Assembly (NCBI RefSeq): GCF_905475465.1
Contig: NC_062244.1
Coordinates: forward strand, 6,026,501-6,090,500
Direction of reading: 5' to 3'
Origin: Pieris napi
Lineage: Eukaryota; Arthropoda; Insecta; Lepidoptera; Pieridae
Length of the DNA stretch: 64,000 nucleotides
Made by a program: the position numbers and the translations under genes. Below the pieces are notes generated by a model that was not told the DNA's origin, made no database searches, and saw nothing but the letters and a program-made list of their open reading frames with translations. Within the stretch, counting starts at the first letter, position 1, and the number at the start of each line of letters is the position of its first letter. Shown here piece after piece: positions 44,668-58,800 of the stretch.

Positions 44668-44751
44668 AATATGGTATGTTTTTATAATAAGTAAGGCGAT
44701 ACTGTAAGTTCATTAATGACATTTAGAAATTATAACAGCAGCAAAACTTAT

Positions 44752-45083
44752 TAAGCTATTGCATAGATTTTATCGCGGGCTTTGAGCGCGGCGACCGAAT
44801 CAAGAAATTCCGTAACGAAAAAAAACCTAACACACGATGACGTAATATAGCTGCGGCAAATACGAGTTAGAGTGGGACAGAACGCATACTGCGCATTCCC
44901 ATCTCTCTGATGAGATCGGTGACGTAGAGTGAGAGCGGCCAGTACGCTTTAGAGTGAGACAGACTATATGGGCGTTTTAGTCTGAGTCGGTAGAGTGGCT
45001 TAATATCAAAGAAAAACAAATACTGCATAAATAAATAATTATAACTGCATAAGTTGATAAAAAATGCTATGCAATAGCTTTAC
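44752..45083. mobile_element. MITE with AAGCTATTGCATAG ends
   Basis: TAAGCTATTGCATAGATTTT then ATCGCGG at the left is answered by CTATGCAATAGCTTTACCGC at the right. It is followed within 30 bases by another element (45109-45475), so the two insertions are clustered. Confidence 0.55.
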
Positions 45084-45108
45084 CGCGATAGTCCCCGAGT
45101 GCCACACG

Positions 45109-45475
45109 TTATTGAAGTTATACTTCTTTAGGCGCGTTATGAAAAATTGATGAGAGTGAAATTTTACGATGCGCGCGCACCGTGACACAAAATTAATAGA
45201 ATGAAGTTGCCCACGGAAGATGCTACGGCATTGGACATAATTTAAAAACAACATTCGAATAATAATAGAATTTATGTTACACTTAATGTAAGAGAATAAT
45301 AATAAATATTTATTTATTTAATTTTTCAAATGTTATTGACTATAATGACTCCTTTTCCAGTATTTGATTATTTAATTGTAATGAATTATTTACATGCAAT
45401 CAAAAACTATTTTAATAATGCCAAAGAAGTATAGCTTCTTACGCGCGTACATAAGTACACGCACCCTTTTTTATT
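45109..45475. mobile_element. Inverted-end element with palindromic termini (copy 2)
   Basis: TTGAAGTTATACTTCTTTAG at the left and CCAAAGAAGTATAGCTTCTT at the right. The inner sequence matches 4978-5314 in reverse. No frame. Confidence 0.7.
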
Positions 45476-48400
45476 TAAGACAGTATATGAAATGCATAAT
45501 TTTGTCGTATTGTAATGAACCAATTTTGATGAGCTTTGACGTTAAAATTTTAATAAACCTTTTTAAATATAATGTTTTGTATATTAGAATGAGATCAAAT
45601 AATTTAGATAGTGTATTAAACTAATTTTTTTTTCCAGACACGTGAATACCGACGAACGATAATATAGGATTTTGTATGTATGTAGTATTTTAATCTACTG
45701 AAGTTGAAACGATCATTCCAATTAACTATTTATAGGGTTTCGCAAATTTTGTGACAGAAAACTATTTTTTTAATCACTTATGGCTTGAACTTTTTAATAT
45801 TTTCCTAATGGCGGCTTGTTATGAATATTTTGAAGTTTGCTTAAAAGTCCCCTTGAATTGACTTGGAATAGTTTTATCAAAATTCCTGAGATAATCTTCG
45901 GTTTTTTTATGCCGGTTAAAAATATAAAGAGAAAAATTATTCAACTTCAGTATTAGTGAAACATAATATAAATGTTTTTGCTTTATATAGTTTAGTTACT
46001 GTTAAACTAGCTGATGTTAAAGACTTCTTCAAAAAATTCCAAATTGCTTTTTTATCTAAGTGTTAATCATAGAAATAACTATATTTTATATGATAAGACT
46101 TAGCCATGCAAGCAGTCATTTAAATTTTGTGATAAAAAATATAGTTCGGTAATTAGTTTAAAAAAACTGTTAGCTTCAAGAACTTTTTGGTGAAAAAAAG
46201 TCGCAAGCATCAGCTAGTCGAATTATCCTTGTTATTAAAATCACCCTAACTTCATAAAAAATACATAAATTGTATATTTTCAGCGATGGCAACCAAGGTA
46301 CTTCCTTAACTAATACAATTTCCATCAAAATGACACATGACAACCTTGTATGAAAATACTTTTTATATATTAATAACCACATTTAATTCAAATAAAGGAA
46401 ACACCAAGAATGAGTGATTAATAATACAGAACACTTTATAGTTTCGTGTAATATTGAATGCTTACTAAGTTTACACAACAGATGGCGTTTAAACAATTTA
46501 ATAAAAAATTCGCGTCTGACATAAATCCGGTCGTTATTCGTCTCTTTCTGACAAATTTCATCTTACCTTTGATGAAAAGAGACAATTTTAAATCTGTAAT
46601 TAGACAGATCCAGTTGAAGGAAGTTCAAATAATCGCTTATGTGGGACCATAAGGACCTTAATGCAGCAGATGAAATGAATGAAATGAAAATGTTTATTAG
46701 TATCTCAAATAACAGCAGATAACAGTTTAGTGTTGCCTTTTCAATCATATCGTCTGTAGAAACATATTCACCAATAAATTTGAATGTATATACAGAAACT
46801 TGAGATTGCTCGTTTTATTCTCATGGGGATATCCATTTATTATGACGTGTGTAAAAAGGAGTTATAGCAGTAAAACCTCGCATAATATGACAAGTCGAAA
46901 TACCAAAATTTTGTATGCCCATAAATCACATAAAATTAAAGAAATATAGAATGCGACTGATTTAGCTCTAAAATATGTTTTTTAGGGGAATCCCTTTTAT
47001 TATTTTTGTTACCCATTTTGCTTATTTATTTAGAACAATTTTATCCCATACTAGTGATATACTGTAATCTTCTAGAATATCATAATAATAGGTTTGTTAG
47101 ATATTAAATAATCGGTGACTTATACAATCAAAGTGCCTCATCTAACCAAGTCGTGAAAAGTAGCTCGAAATGTTAAAACCTGTTCCTATATTTGACTTAC
47201 GAATGGCTGTATTGAAGGCGGTTATGAAAAATTACAGAAGCGATAATCTATAGTGAAACCTCTTCCTTGACTTATTTTTTTTAGTTTTGGTAACTATCTA
47301 TCTACGAATATTCGTAAGTTAAATAAGAGAACCGATGATAGACCAAAACTCGTGAAGTAGTTGCAAATAGCTTGAGCAATAGCTTAGTGATCCATGATTT
47401 TAAGCTAATATAATGAGAATTTACATTTGTGAGACATGCATTTTAACTATTTATATAATATAAATGTACGATTTAACATCGCTGGTTTTCTGTTACATTA
47501 CATACCTTAAAAATAGTCTTTGAGAGATGTTGTAAGATAATTGTTAACATCCTCAGAAAACACGTATGAGAAAAATAATGAAGACCTAAGTCTGTTATTT
47601 CAATTGGCGAAATATATTACTTGACAGTTGACAGCATTCAATATGGCTGACTTTGACAGACTTCGCTGGAAACTATTCAATCAAATAAAGCAATTTTCCC
47701 ACTGTGTATTCTAGTGGGCGTTGTAATGTTTTGCATAATAAATATTTGGTAATTTTTTGTAGTAAGTATATATAAATATATATTTAGTTCAAAAATTACT
47801 ATTTAATGTTTACTGGACATTGTAAATAGCAGACTTGGTGCCTGGTACCACAGAATTGTTAACATCTTAAATTTAAAGACAATGTACATCGTTTTAAGAG
47901 AAAACAGCACATAATCAGTAGCTAACATAGTTCCTTGTTTAAGAACTTCTTTGTACCTCCACGCTACATATTTCTATTCATACCTATAAAAATAAAACTG
48001 AAAACTTTTAATTATCATAATATTTACAAGGACTATTCTTTAATTCTCTTTTCATAATCATTTTAAAGCGAAAAACGTATAGTTGCTTTAAGAGTAATGG
48101 TTTTTTTTTAATCTCTATTCTGAAACACTGCTTAGGTTCACTCGTACCTAAGACAAGATATGTGTCTGCGCAGACGGCCATGACCGAAAACTGTCTAATA
48201 AAGGAATTATTATTTAATGTTTCTAGATCACCATATTATAATAGTTATTGGCAGCGTTGGAGGTATGATGACGTTATTATAATTAGTATGTTAAAAATTA
48301 ATAGTTTACAAATAGCTAAATTGTTTCGGATAAGAACCGAGCCGTGACGTATGGCCTTACAAAATTGTTGAATAAGTTTGCCCAATACTTATTAAGTTTC

Positions 48401-49884
48401 TTCCCAATGTATAGAAGAATTTGTAAATAGTTTTAACAATTTCGTTATATTGTCATATTTATAATATTTAATTGAAGAAAATATAATCATCATTGCAACT
48501 TGGTGTATTTATTCTCCATTTCCTACAAGTTCTTTTAAAAAGTGAGTCTTGTTAAATGAAAATTTGCATGATTTTAATTGTTAGTTAATTAGCCATATAT
48601 GTATATAGTTATTTTTTCATTAAAAATGTACTTTAAAGTTATCCTGTTGTAATGGATTTTTTTCTTTTTGACTTAATTAACATTTTTTAACAAGAAAAAA
48701 TGGTTTTAGCCAGTGAGTAGCCTTTCTTGCCCATAAGCCCATTCCCGCCCTTTTCTTTTTTTGACAAAAGCATGATATAAAACTACCCCCAAATTGATCA
48801 TGTACATACATCAAATGCTAAACATTGAAATGCAGAAACAAACGTGGAAATAAAAAACTATTGTTGTTTTTTAAATAATTTATTAACAGCTCAACATAAA
48901 GAATTGTGCGATAGAAACAAAAATTGGTTCATATATTTTATTTGGACGTACCTACTGAACAAGCGTCCATTAAATAGTTTTTTACATATAATTGTATCTA
49001 TTAAATTTATAACCTAAACGATTTCCGAACACACCGATGGGAATTTAGCCATTTTTATTTTTGAAACAGGATCCATATTAAAATATATTGTGGTATATGC
49101 TAAAGGCACGTGTTGAAGAAATGCTATACGAAAAATAATCTCGACTAGAGTGCGGTAAGTATCATAAAACTAAATAATTTTCCTAAGGCTTTATATATAC
49201 GAGTATATCTTATATTCGAATCAAGGCAGAGTATTACGTCTCTGATTTTTGTATATTATTTCAATATCTAGGCACATTATTCATATTCCTGCTGGATAAA
49301 TATATAGAACGAAATACCGTGACTATAAATACTTATAAGTTATAACAAACATGAACTAAAGTTAGTACCGTGTGACCATGGCTATAATTTTTAGCGTTCT
49401 TTTTATATAAATAAGTAGTCATGGTAACTAACAAGGTAATATGTAACCCACGTTTTATGAGACCATATTTAACCATTATCAATAAAGGATAAAAAAATTG
49501 AGTAAAAATACGTCGATCGTAATGTTTAGCAGTTTAGTTTAGTTTAACTTGGAATTATTATTTCTTTACAGTTTTGCCTTTATCTGTATTTTTTGCCGCT
49601 GTTTTTTTTTATTTTGCTATTATATTAGATGCCTATTATTTATGCCTAACATAAATTTAATACAGCTTCGAATTCACGATACAATAATTTTATTACTAGG
49701 TTAAGTCAGATGCTTGCTTACATTGTAGTCTTGATTCTGTAAAACTTAAATACAAAAGCCTTGAGTTAGAAATAAATACTTTGTTAATCATTTAAATATT
49801 TAATAAATAATAACAATCTCTAATATTTTTTAAATAATGCAAAGTAATTGAATAAATAAAATTGTACGCAAAGCTATAATATAT
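45476..49884. other. Long intergenic gap, no gene seen
   Basis: AT-rich sequence between the PI 4-kinase stop and the FHIP2A stop. Its left part may hold the 3' untranslated region of the kinase: a T-rich acceptor at about 45638 and an AATAAA at 46391 are possible, not shown. A short frame at 47643 (21 codons) and a 12-bp palindrome GTCTGCGCAGAC at 48163 are noted only. Confidence 0.35.
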
Positions 49885-52800
49885 TTATCTGTGCATATGA
49901 AGGATGTGTTGGTATTTGACAAATGCGATCGCAGCGAGCTCCTTGCAGAACTCCTCCAACACTATTAAGCTTTCAACAAGCTCATTATGGTCTCCGCTGG
50001 AATAGAAAAATATATTAAAGAATACGAAGAAATATTTGTGTTGCAAGTCCCATAGCATTGCCGTACAGTGCATTTTTTTGCAAAAAAATCTTATAAGTGT
50101 ATATAAATTTTAAGTTTTATAAAAAAAATATATCATTTAAATTAATTAATTAATACATAGTAAAAAAACCTGTGTGTAGACATAGTAAAAACATATAGTA
50201 TATCATGTTTTTTGTTTAAATGTCCGTTTTTGCTTTTATGTATTATGTAGATATTGTTATTAACTGTGGGAATATAGGAAATAAAATAAATAAGTTTTAA
50301 GCAGACTTGACAGAAGTTTGTATCTAGAATCCGAAAGACCAATCCGACATTTTATTAGAAAGTTTTCTTAAATTAAAAAAGTTGTTTTCCCGTATAAATA
50401 AACGGGTTTAAATCTGGTATCTTCCAAACATGTGATAGTAATATAAAAAATATACCCATACCTTATGTCATAGCTAGGATCTTCACTCATCAGTTGCTGT
50501 CTCGTGTTTTCAATTATTTTTTTATAATTCTTCATCCTTGGTATTTCTAAGGTAAGTCTTCTAGCGATATTCTGTAGAGTTTTGAACAACGTACGTGTAT
50601 TCTTCGACGTTGGCAAATTGGGATTCAGTAGATATTCGTGCAAATTCGGATGCGGCAATAGAGCTAATTTAGAAATAATCGATGTCAAATGCAAATTAAC
50701 TTGATAAGGTTGATCGGGCATCCTTGATAACAGTTTGAATATCATTTTGAAAAACGGCCCCTCATCAAATTCGTCTTCTATAGTCTGTGATATTCGTTTA
50801 TCTGTAGTATCTGAGGTGTCACTTTTGACATCGTCTTTGACGTCTTTATCTGTGGATTGTGCTTTGGATTGATCTTCATCTGTTAGCTCTTTGGATAGAA
50901 GTTTTTTTGTATCGGTGTGCAATGTGTCAAACGCACTAAAATGAAAGTCTGCTTCAGGCCGACTGTCATAGCTGTGTGTGGAACTAGCTGTATTTTCCAT
51001 CCAATTGGGTTCAGATGGCCAATGAAACGATGCTGTTATATCTAGCCATAGCTGAAAAATCAACAGAAATTAGTATTTACAACCAGTATTAAGTTAACTA
51101 TAATTAAAATTGCAATGTGTCAAATTTAACAATAAAATTGTTACAAAGTATTACGTATATACGTGATATAAAACGTGTTTAAACCTAATATAGTATTAAA
51201 AAAATATATGTTTATTATGGAACATAAGATACATGTATCACTTATTCCACAACATGAAATTCGAATTTGTAGGCATCCCTACCCATCGGCAAAGAAGACA
51301 GAGGGTGTAGGCCGAGAGAAAAAGCCGACGTAAAAAAACTCTCGGTACTCTTTTAAAATAGCAAATAAAAAAATATTAAAATGTGTTCTTACAAATTTCC
51401 TTTCTATACTCAACTAAATTTTTTACACTTTTAAAAAGTCTACTTGGTAATTATTGTATTTGACATTACGCCGTAATAAAAGAGGCTGACATTTCAATTA
51501 CCTGGTAATGTCGTTGGGCATCATGTATATAATGTTCATAATCTGCCCCCACCGGGTCTGATAACAGCGCGCGCGGCAATACCAGCAAAAAACTGAAATA
51601 AGACGGGAGAAATAAAACTCCTTTCACTTCAAAAAAACGTTTATTAACATATTTATCAATACAAAAATATAGAATTTACTTAAAGTAATTAAAATTTGAA
51701 CTTTTTACACAATTTACACTTTAAAAATCTCTTAAATTTCAACGCAGACAATATAATTGAAGAAAAAGAATATATAACAAAATTAAAGTTATAACAGTTG
51801 TAATAAATTAAAGAAGAAATGCATAGATAGCAGAATGTGCGGTGTTATGGAGGCCTAATAAATTAATTTAAAAAAATCTTAATACTATTAATAATACTCT
51901 TATCTTATAAATTCAAATAATAACAGTTGAAAAAAATCGGCAACAAGTACCGTATATAATAAAAAAATTGTTGTAAGGTAAAACCTAAAATAAAAGAGTA
52001 AAGAGGTATAAAAATTTTAGGAGATTTTTTGTGACAAATAAACGTCTGTATTTTTATTATTATTTATATATTTTTAGAAAAGTAAAACATTATACGTAAT
52101 TAGTTACTAAATACGTTACTGTATTTATATAGTAAAACAAAACACGAAAGATGGCAATAAAATAATTTGAACCTGTTTTATTTTATGGCAAACATAATTT
52201 AGGTTGGCAACACCTTAATAAGTTTTCTTTAAAAAACTATAGAATCGTTTAACTAAAACATAGTTAAATAACGTTAGTAGTTATTGATATGTTTATATAA
52301 TTAGTAAAAGCTTAAAATTAATTAGAAGCCGCCTTTAAATTTTCTAACTCCATTATGTCCTCGATTTGTGTTTTGAGTCGCAAGAGGCGTCTAAAAATAT
52401 TAAATTTGTGTTAATTTTAACCAATATTAATTGCGATTTTGTAAAAAGTATAAGTAATTAAATTTTAATACACAGCACGAAAAATACGTAAAATTAAAAA
52501 GTTAGTAATTTTTTAAAGTGAACCAGCCGGTATTAGCTATTTTTGAAGTTAAACGGAAAAGGTACGAATATAGTACGAATATCATTGCGCCGCCAATTTA
52601 TAAGCTTTGAAACATATAATGACTGACAGTAACGCCATTACTCCGACATATACGAGTATATACATGAAAATGGAGCCTGACAGTATGGTATTTACCTATA
52701 GTTAAACATTAGTTAAAGTGCAAAAAGCGGTTTAGAAAAAGGCAGATTAATATAGATACAATTTGTACTTTCGACATTTACTCAAGTGCATTTTATTGCA

Positions 52801-55800
52801 TTTGGCCTTTAAATATATACAAAAAAATACAAATCTTAATACATATAAATTATGTGTCACGTTGTTTGTCCGCTATGGACTCCTAAACTACTGAACCGAT
52901 TTCAATCAAATTTGCACACCGTGTGCGGTTTGATCTAACTTAAAAGATAGCTTACATCTCAATTTATACCCGCAATATTATTTTATTGGAAAGTATTTGT
53001 TTATTATTTGATAGTCACAATTCTAACAGATGGCGCTGTGTTGAAAGTACCAACGTTTCACATAAGCTACAATTTAATGGCATAACCACCAAAAAAGCAT
53101 GTTGGTCCCCATGACTGGTGTTCTCCTACCGTTTCCCTTGAATAGTTTACTACTATGTAATATAACAAAAACCTTAGACACAGCAACGCTTGGCCGATCC
53201 GCTAGTTTATATATAATCATACATTTTAAAGTCCCGTTTTCCCCAAAATGGGACATTGACCAGCCTATTTCTGCGTTTTTGACACATTTTAGCAAGCTAA
53301 ATCATTAAATCAAAATCAGGCAGGTTTTTTGTTTGTCCATCTAAGCCAAAAATCCTAGGTTTGTATGAAAACTTACCTATTTATAACTCGATGTATATTT
53401 TCCACATTCTCTCCTTGTTCCTTGTTATCGAGACCCTCGTGTGACAAAATATCACTTATCTGCTCGTTTATTGCGTCTTCGTGTTCGAGTTGCTTCATGG
53501 CTTCCCTGAAAAATAAAATAAAAATAAAATAAAAATATGTTTATTAAGGAACATAAGATACATGTATCACTTATTCCACGTCATTAAATTTAGAAAGGAT
53601 TATACAATCTATAAACCTGTACAAATTTAAGTTTTTACAGACACTATCTAGGCAAAGAACCGACCTTAGGGGATCTCGAAAAAAATATTATAAGTTTCTA
53701 ATGTAAAATACACCATATTTTTAACGAAAGCAATGGTTCTTTATTTAAAATAGAATATAATGAGGTTTTATTTAAATTATAGTATTTTTCTTTAAAAAAC
53801 TCTCTCATTTATTTAAAGAACCTTTTAGGAATGAATGAAAAATAAAAAATATAGAAGATTGTTTAAATCTACGTTCTTTTACAAATAAACTTAAATTTTA
53901 ATGAAAGAAAACATTTATTAACGCTGGTATACGTAGAATTACCGTACCTATTTCTATCTCGCTCTCGCCCGAAGGACAGGTCATTCAGTCTGTCTCTCTC
54001 ATCGGTATCCACCGTGGCAGGACCAGGGGGCGAATAATATCCGCGAGAAATAACACGTGACACGACTATCCGGTCCATGCTATGTTCTGTGCCGCGCTCT
54101 ATTATTGTCTATAGAAAAAAAATATTTAAAAAAAAGGAACTAACAACTAGAAAAATCCCTAAGTATATATTCGGAGTCAAAAGTTAGTGGTAAGAACGAC
54201 TCATACATAAATAAAAAATTGACAGTGTCCCGTACACTTTGAATATAATACGTAAAGTTAATTGAATAAGACAGTCTTGAGTCTTTAAGCCCCAAAGAGA
54301 AAGGGAATAAAAATCTATGATATCGTTGCTTTTATTGAAACCGTTAAATTCAATATAACACGTAATCTAAAGTTTGTTCGAACAACAGTTGAAAAATTGT
54401 CGCAGTTGTAGGCTGACGGTATGACGCGGATTGATAAAACAGGAAGATCTTGGATTCGATTCAAGTAAAATGTTTATTCTAAAGGCACATACATAATATA
54501 TTAGTCGACTGGAATCACGTTTCATAACCATTTTTTATATTCCCTAATAATGCAAGCGTGTCGTAAATAATTACATAGATTTTGCATATGTATTTTACAC
54601 TCTATTTCTATTGCGTGTTTTTTAAACAATAATCTTACCTCAAAGAACCTTAAAGTTTCCAACGTGAGATCATAGTCTTCTGTCAGACAGTTATTAATAA
54701 GCGCCAATAATAATGGCCATTCTGACACCTCTCCGTCACCAACCAACCAGTTGGAGAACTCTGGAAATTATTTAATGTCAATTTTTGGCTGAATCCCGAA
54801 ATCAACAGAATGGCACTCCCACTAGGAAGAGGGTTGACTGATTGCACTGGTGAAATAACCTTTGAGGTCAGAGGTAATTTCACGATGTATATGTCGCAGC
54901 CAACTAGCTTAATTAGCCGTTCAATTAACAGCCTAGCCGTTTAACTAGCGGCCTGCAAGATGTTCAGCCAGTTGATTTAACAGCTAGGCAAATGACTTGG
55001 ATCGATGACGTTTCATAACTTGCCTAGCCTGTTGACCGTTTATTTAAATTTAATTCCAATTTCTGCCACTCTCAAACTCGAAACGAAACTCTTCCGACTG
55101 TCAATATGGCGTCGGACCACAACTTTGATGGTGCTTTCCAAATTTTCATGAAAAACAACAAGTACAATGGAAGAGTGTAGTGACAATAATAATGTGAATT
55201 TGACTCTAGCAATTTAATTTTAAAAGAAAACTTTTTATGTCTTATGTTTTATTTATTTCTGCCAAATAATGACTCTATCGTACGAACGGCCTAAGCATTA
55301 GCCAGCCAGTTTATCAAATGTTGCAACAAACGCTACGGCTGAATATCTTTCAGGCCGCTAGTTAAAGGCTAGGCTGTTAATTGAACGGCTAATTAAGCTA
55401 GTTGGCTGCGACATATATAGTAATAATAAATGTATAGAAAACTTAAGCAAGGCACCGTGGACGTGGAATCACATCCATTTATGTCCAAATACAAGAGATA
55501 ATTAGTATAATAATACTATATAATTCCTAGGTACTTACAAAATTTGCATAAAAAAAGGATGCTATGTATGTTCGGTGAAAAAAAAATGATTATCGTTTTG
55601 ACGAATAGGTGACTTTTTTCGTTCGGGCTATATTCCCAAAAACTTTATTTCAGAGTTGCTTTAAAAAATTCTTTGCAATTAAATTCAATTCCAACGCTGC
55701 TTGCAACTAAATCTATTTCCAATCTAGGATTAAAGGGCTTTAAATCAACTGAGTAACTCAGAAGATTTAACACATATTTCATAACTATCCTCACTTTTGG

Positions 55801-58800
55801 TTATAAAACCATATTTTGTTATAATTTATGCTTTCATCAATTTACTGCATATTTCGATCGAACAGCGCAACTACACTATGATCCATATACAAATTCATTT
55901 ATAGTCATATTCTCTGAAAAAAAGAAGTAGGTATACTTAAAACTAACCATTGATGAGATCCGAAGAGTCAATTACGCGTAGACACTTTGCTAGTAGAGCA
56001 GTAGTAAGCGCTGCCTGGTGGACGAATGATGAATTATTACTGGCTGGTAATAGCCAGCTTTCTACACCTAGAAATAGAGATGCAGATACATTCAAAACAA
56101 TACAAATAAAATTGTACCATTCGGGCGTTTTCGCTGGTATTTTTATTGTATTACCAGCATTGTGTCATCGCAACCGAAAAACCGAAACTTTTTAAAAAGG
56201 CAGTGGAGAATAACTTCAAAATTTTAATACAAAATAAATTATTAATAGGTCGGGAGATAAAAAAGAAAAATAGTGGGTCATTTGTACCAGTATGGCGGTT
56301 CTTCAGGGGTCTTATTACTTAATGAAAAAAAAAAATGATGGTCAGAGCGCTGGTACCGGCGGCGGCCCAAACGCGTAGGCGTTAGTCGAACTCGTCGGTT
56401 AATTACGACTTTCAAACAATTTGTTCCACAAAAATTCTAGTATTGTCCGATAGTCCATAAAAAAATAAGAGGCGGTCAGTCTCAGTGGGCCACTATTTTG
56501 TGTCACTATCTCCCGGCCTATATAAAAAAAAAACAACTGATTTAGAGGATTCTCTGTGGTTCTTCTAAACACCCAAAATCATATACAGACAATTATTATA
56601 TAATTATTCGCCCCGGACCGAACCCTGAAGAACCAGTATATAATGTCATCCTAATTTAAGACTACTTAATAGGAAAATAATTCATACCTTCCAGGAAGTT
56701 TGACCGGAATGTACGTGCTAAGTGTGCAGCTATTGTTGGGTGGCATTCCTAAACATTTACACTTAGTTTAAAAAAAACGCTAAGTAATAACTAAAATACG
56801 CACACAAAACATAAGGACAGTTTTAGAATGCAAAAAACTATTTTATTATTTTTTTATTATTATTATATATTTTTTAATAAACGCATTAATTTTAATTAAT
56901 TGGTGTAAAGTACTGGAAAGTCGAAAATAATATTAAAAATAACGCGTAATTTAATCCCCGCCCCGCATCGTAACGTTTTACAAGAGGAAAATAAAATTCG
57001 TTACGTAATACTTGAACGCTCCCTTATCTGTGTCCCTTCTTCCTATGCAATGTATGGACAATTAAATGTAACGTAAGCCATATTAACTTATATTACAGAA
57101 AATATTTCAAGATAAGGCTGAAACTTAATATTAAATATAAACAAATAACGAATGTAGGCTCGACAATCGATATTTTCAAACACGTAAAATATATCGCCAT
57201 ATTATATTATTACCATATGTTATTTCTATATGGAAATAATAAACCATGGTAATAAATACCTGGCTTTAGGCCACGTTTCACAATAAGGCCGATTAAGTTT
57301 TAAAATCTTTTCCTAGACATAAATGGAACCTGTTTAATTTATTGTAATGGTGTTATTTCTCAGAAAACAAATGTGGTAACATTAAGAAACAAGTGAAGTC
57401 GAAGTTTTTTCTTCTATTCTAATATTTAAGTAATATAATTTGTAAGATAATTAAATTAATAGCAGTTATTAATTTTACAATCATTAATTAAAACATTCTT
57501 AGAGTAGCAATAAAACTTTCGCTCATGTTCACTATGCACGCAATAGATAATTAATTGAAAAATAAACTCTTGTTTTATTATGTAATTATGTCCATAGTCC
57601 AAAGACAATATTAACTATTCCTAAACTTTAATTTTAATGGCTATTTCAATTTAGTAAGCCTACACCTATTTATTTATTTAATATTATGCGCCATGCTTTA
57701 AACTTATTATTTCAAAAGAGATCTTGAGACATTTTTATGAACATAACTTTTACACATTTAAAGAAAACAATTTTTTACCGGATTGAAGTTATGTATTTAA
57801 AAATGATTTTTTTTTTAATTATGTAAAATAATTAAAAGTTTATAATAATACATAACTTCAATCCCGTAATGTTTAAAGTGTTTTCTTTAAACATTTTTAT
57901 GAATTTTTGTTTGAGTGCTTAAAATAATGCGTAATATATTTTAGAGTAAGCTTGTAGGTTATTATAATTGATATTTTACCTTCATTAAAGTATCACAGTA
58001 GTCAAGCCAAGAGAAGAAACTGGTTAATTCTCTATACCCATGGAACTTGTTGTAGCTTTTGTCACCAAAATCCTGAGCGACATATCTGAAATATTAAATC
58101 ACATGAGAAATTGTGTTTAGCTGAGTAAAGACAGAATTTTCATATTACGCGTATCCGGCGTATTACTTATATATTTGGCCAGCTGTCCAAGAGCGAAATT
58201 ATCATATATGTACATATATAGGATGATAATAAAAGATGAAAAATGTATGAGTATATTTTACAAATATTTTTGACGTGATAACGTCTTTAAAATCGTTTTA
58301 GTCGGGTGACATGTTCAGAAACTTGTGTCACACCAAAACCTCACGAGCGCGATCGCAGGTATAACGAGAGAGAGAGACGGACCGATCTCCCGTCTCATCT
58401 CGAGCGCTGCCAGTCATTCCGTGAATGTATGAAGAAAAATGTATATCATAGTCGAATAAGTAAACTTGTCATTTTACACCCGAAATTTATCATCAAAAGT
58501 GTGAATAAAACGATAGATGTAATTTAAAATTTGAAAAAATTGTTATCTTCATTAATTCCTTACTTCCCAAAAACTTATATCACCAATAAGACGTTATCAC
58601 GTAAACATCTCGATCGTAAACCTACTTTACAAACAACCAATATTTTTTTTTTTAGAAGATTTAAGATTTATTTGTTTTAAATCAAACTCTGACAATGCTT
58701 GCTTTCCCACAGCCTTAGACGAAGAAATTTTAATTAAAAATATAATTTTGCAAATAAAACATATTATGTTAGTTAAAAAATTATATTTTGAATTAGTAAA

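Noticed and set aside
46867..47280. CAGTAAAACCTCGCATAAT and AGTGAAACCTCTTCCTTGAC, like ends of pogo/Tigger elements
   Set aside because: Both lie in the same orientation and no inverted partner was found, so no element can be drawn.
47643..47708. ATG with good context followed by 21 codons (MADFDRLRWKLFNQ)
   Set aside because: It stops early, has no clear donor before the stop and shows no family match.
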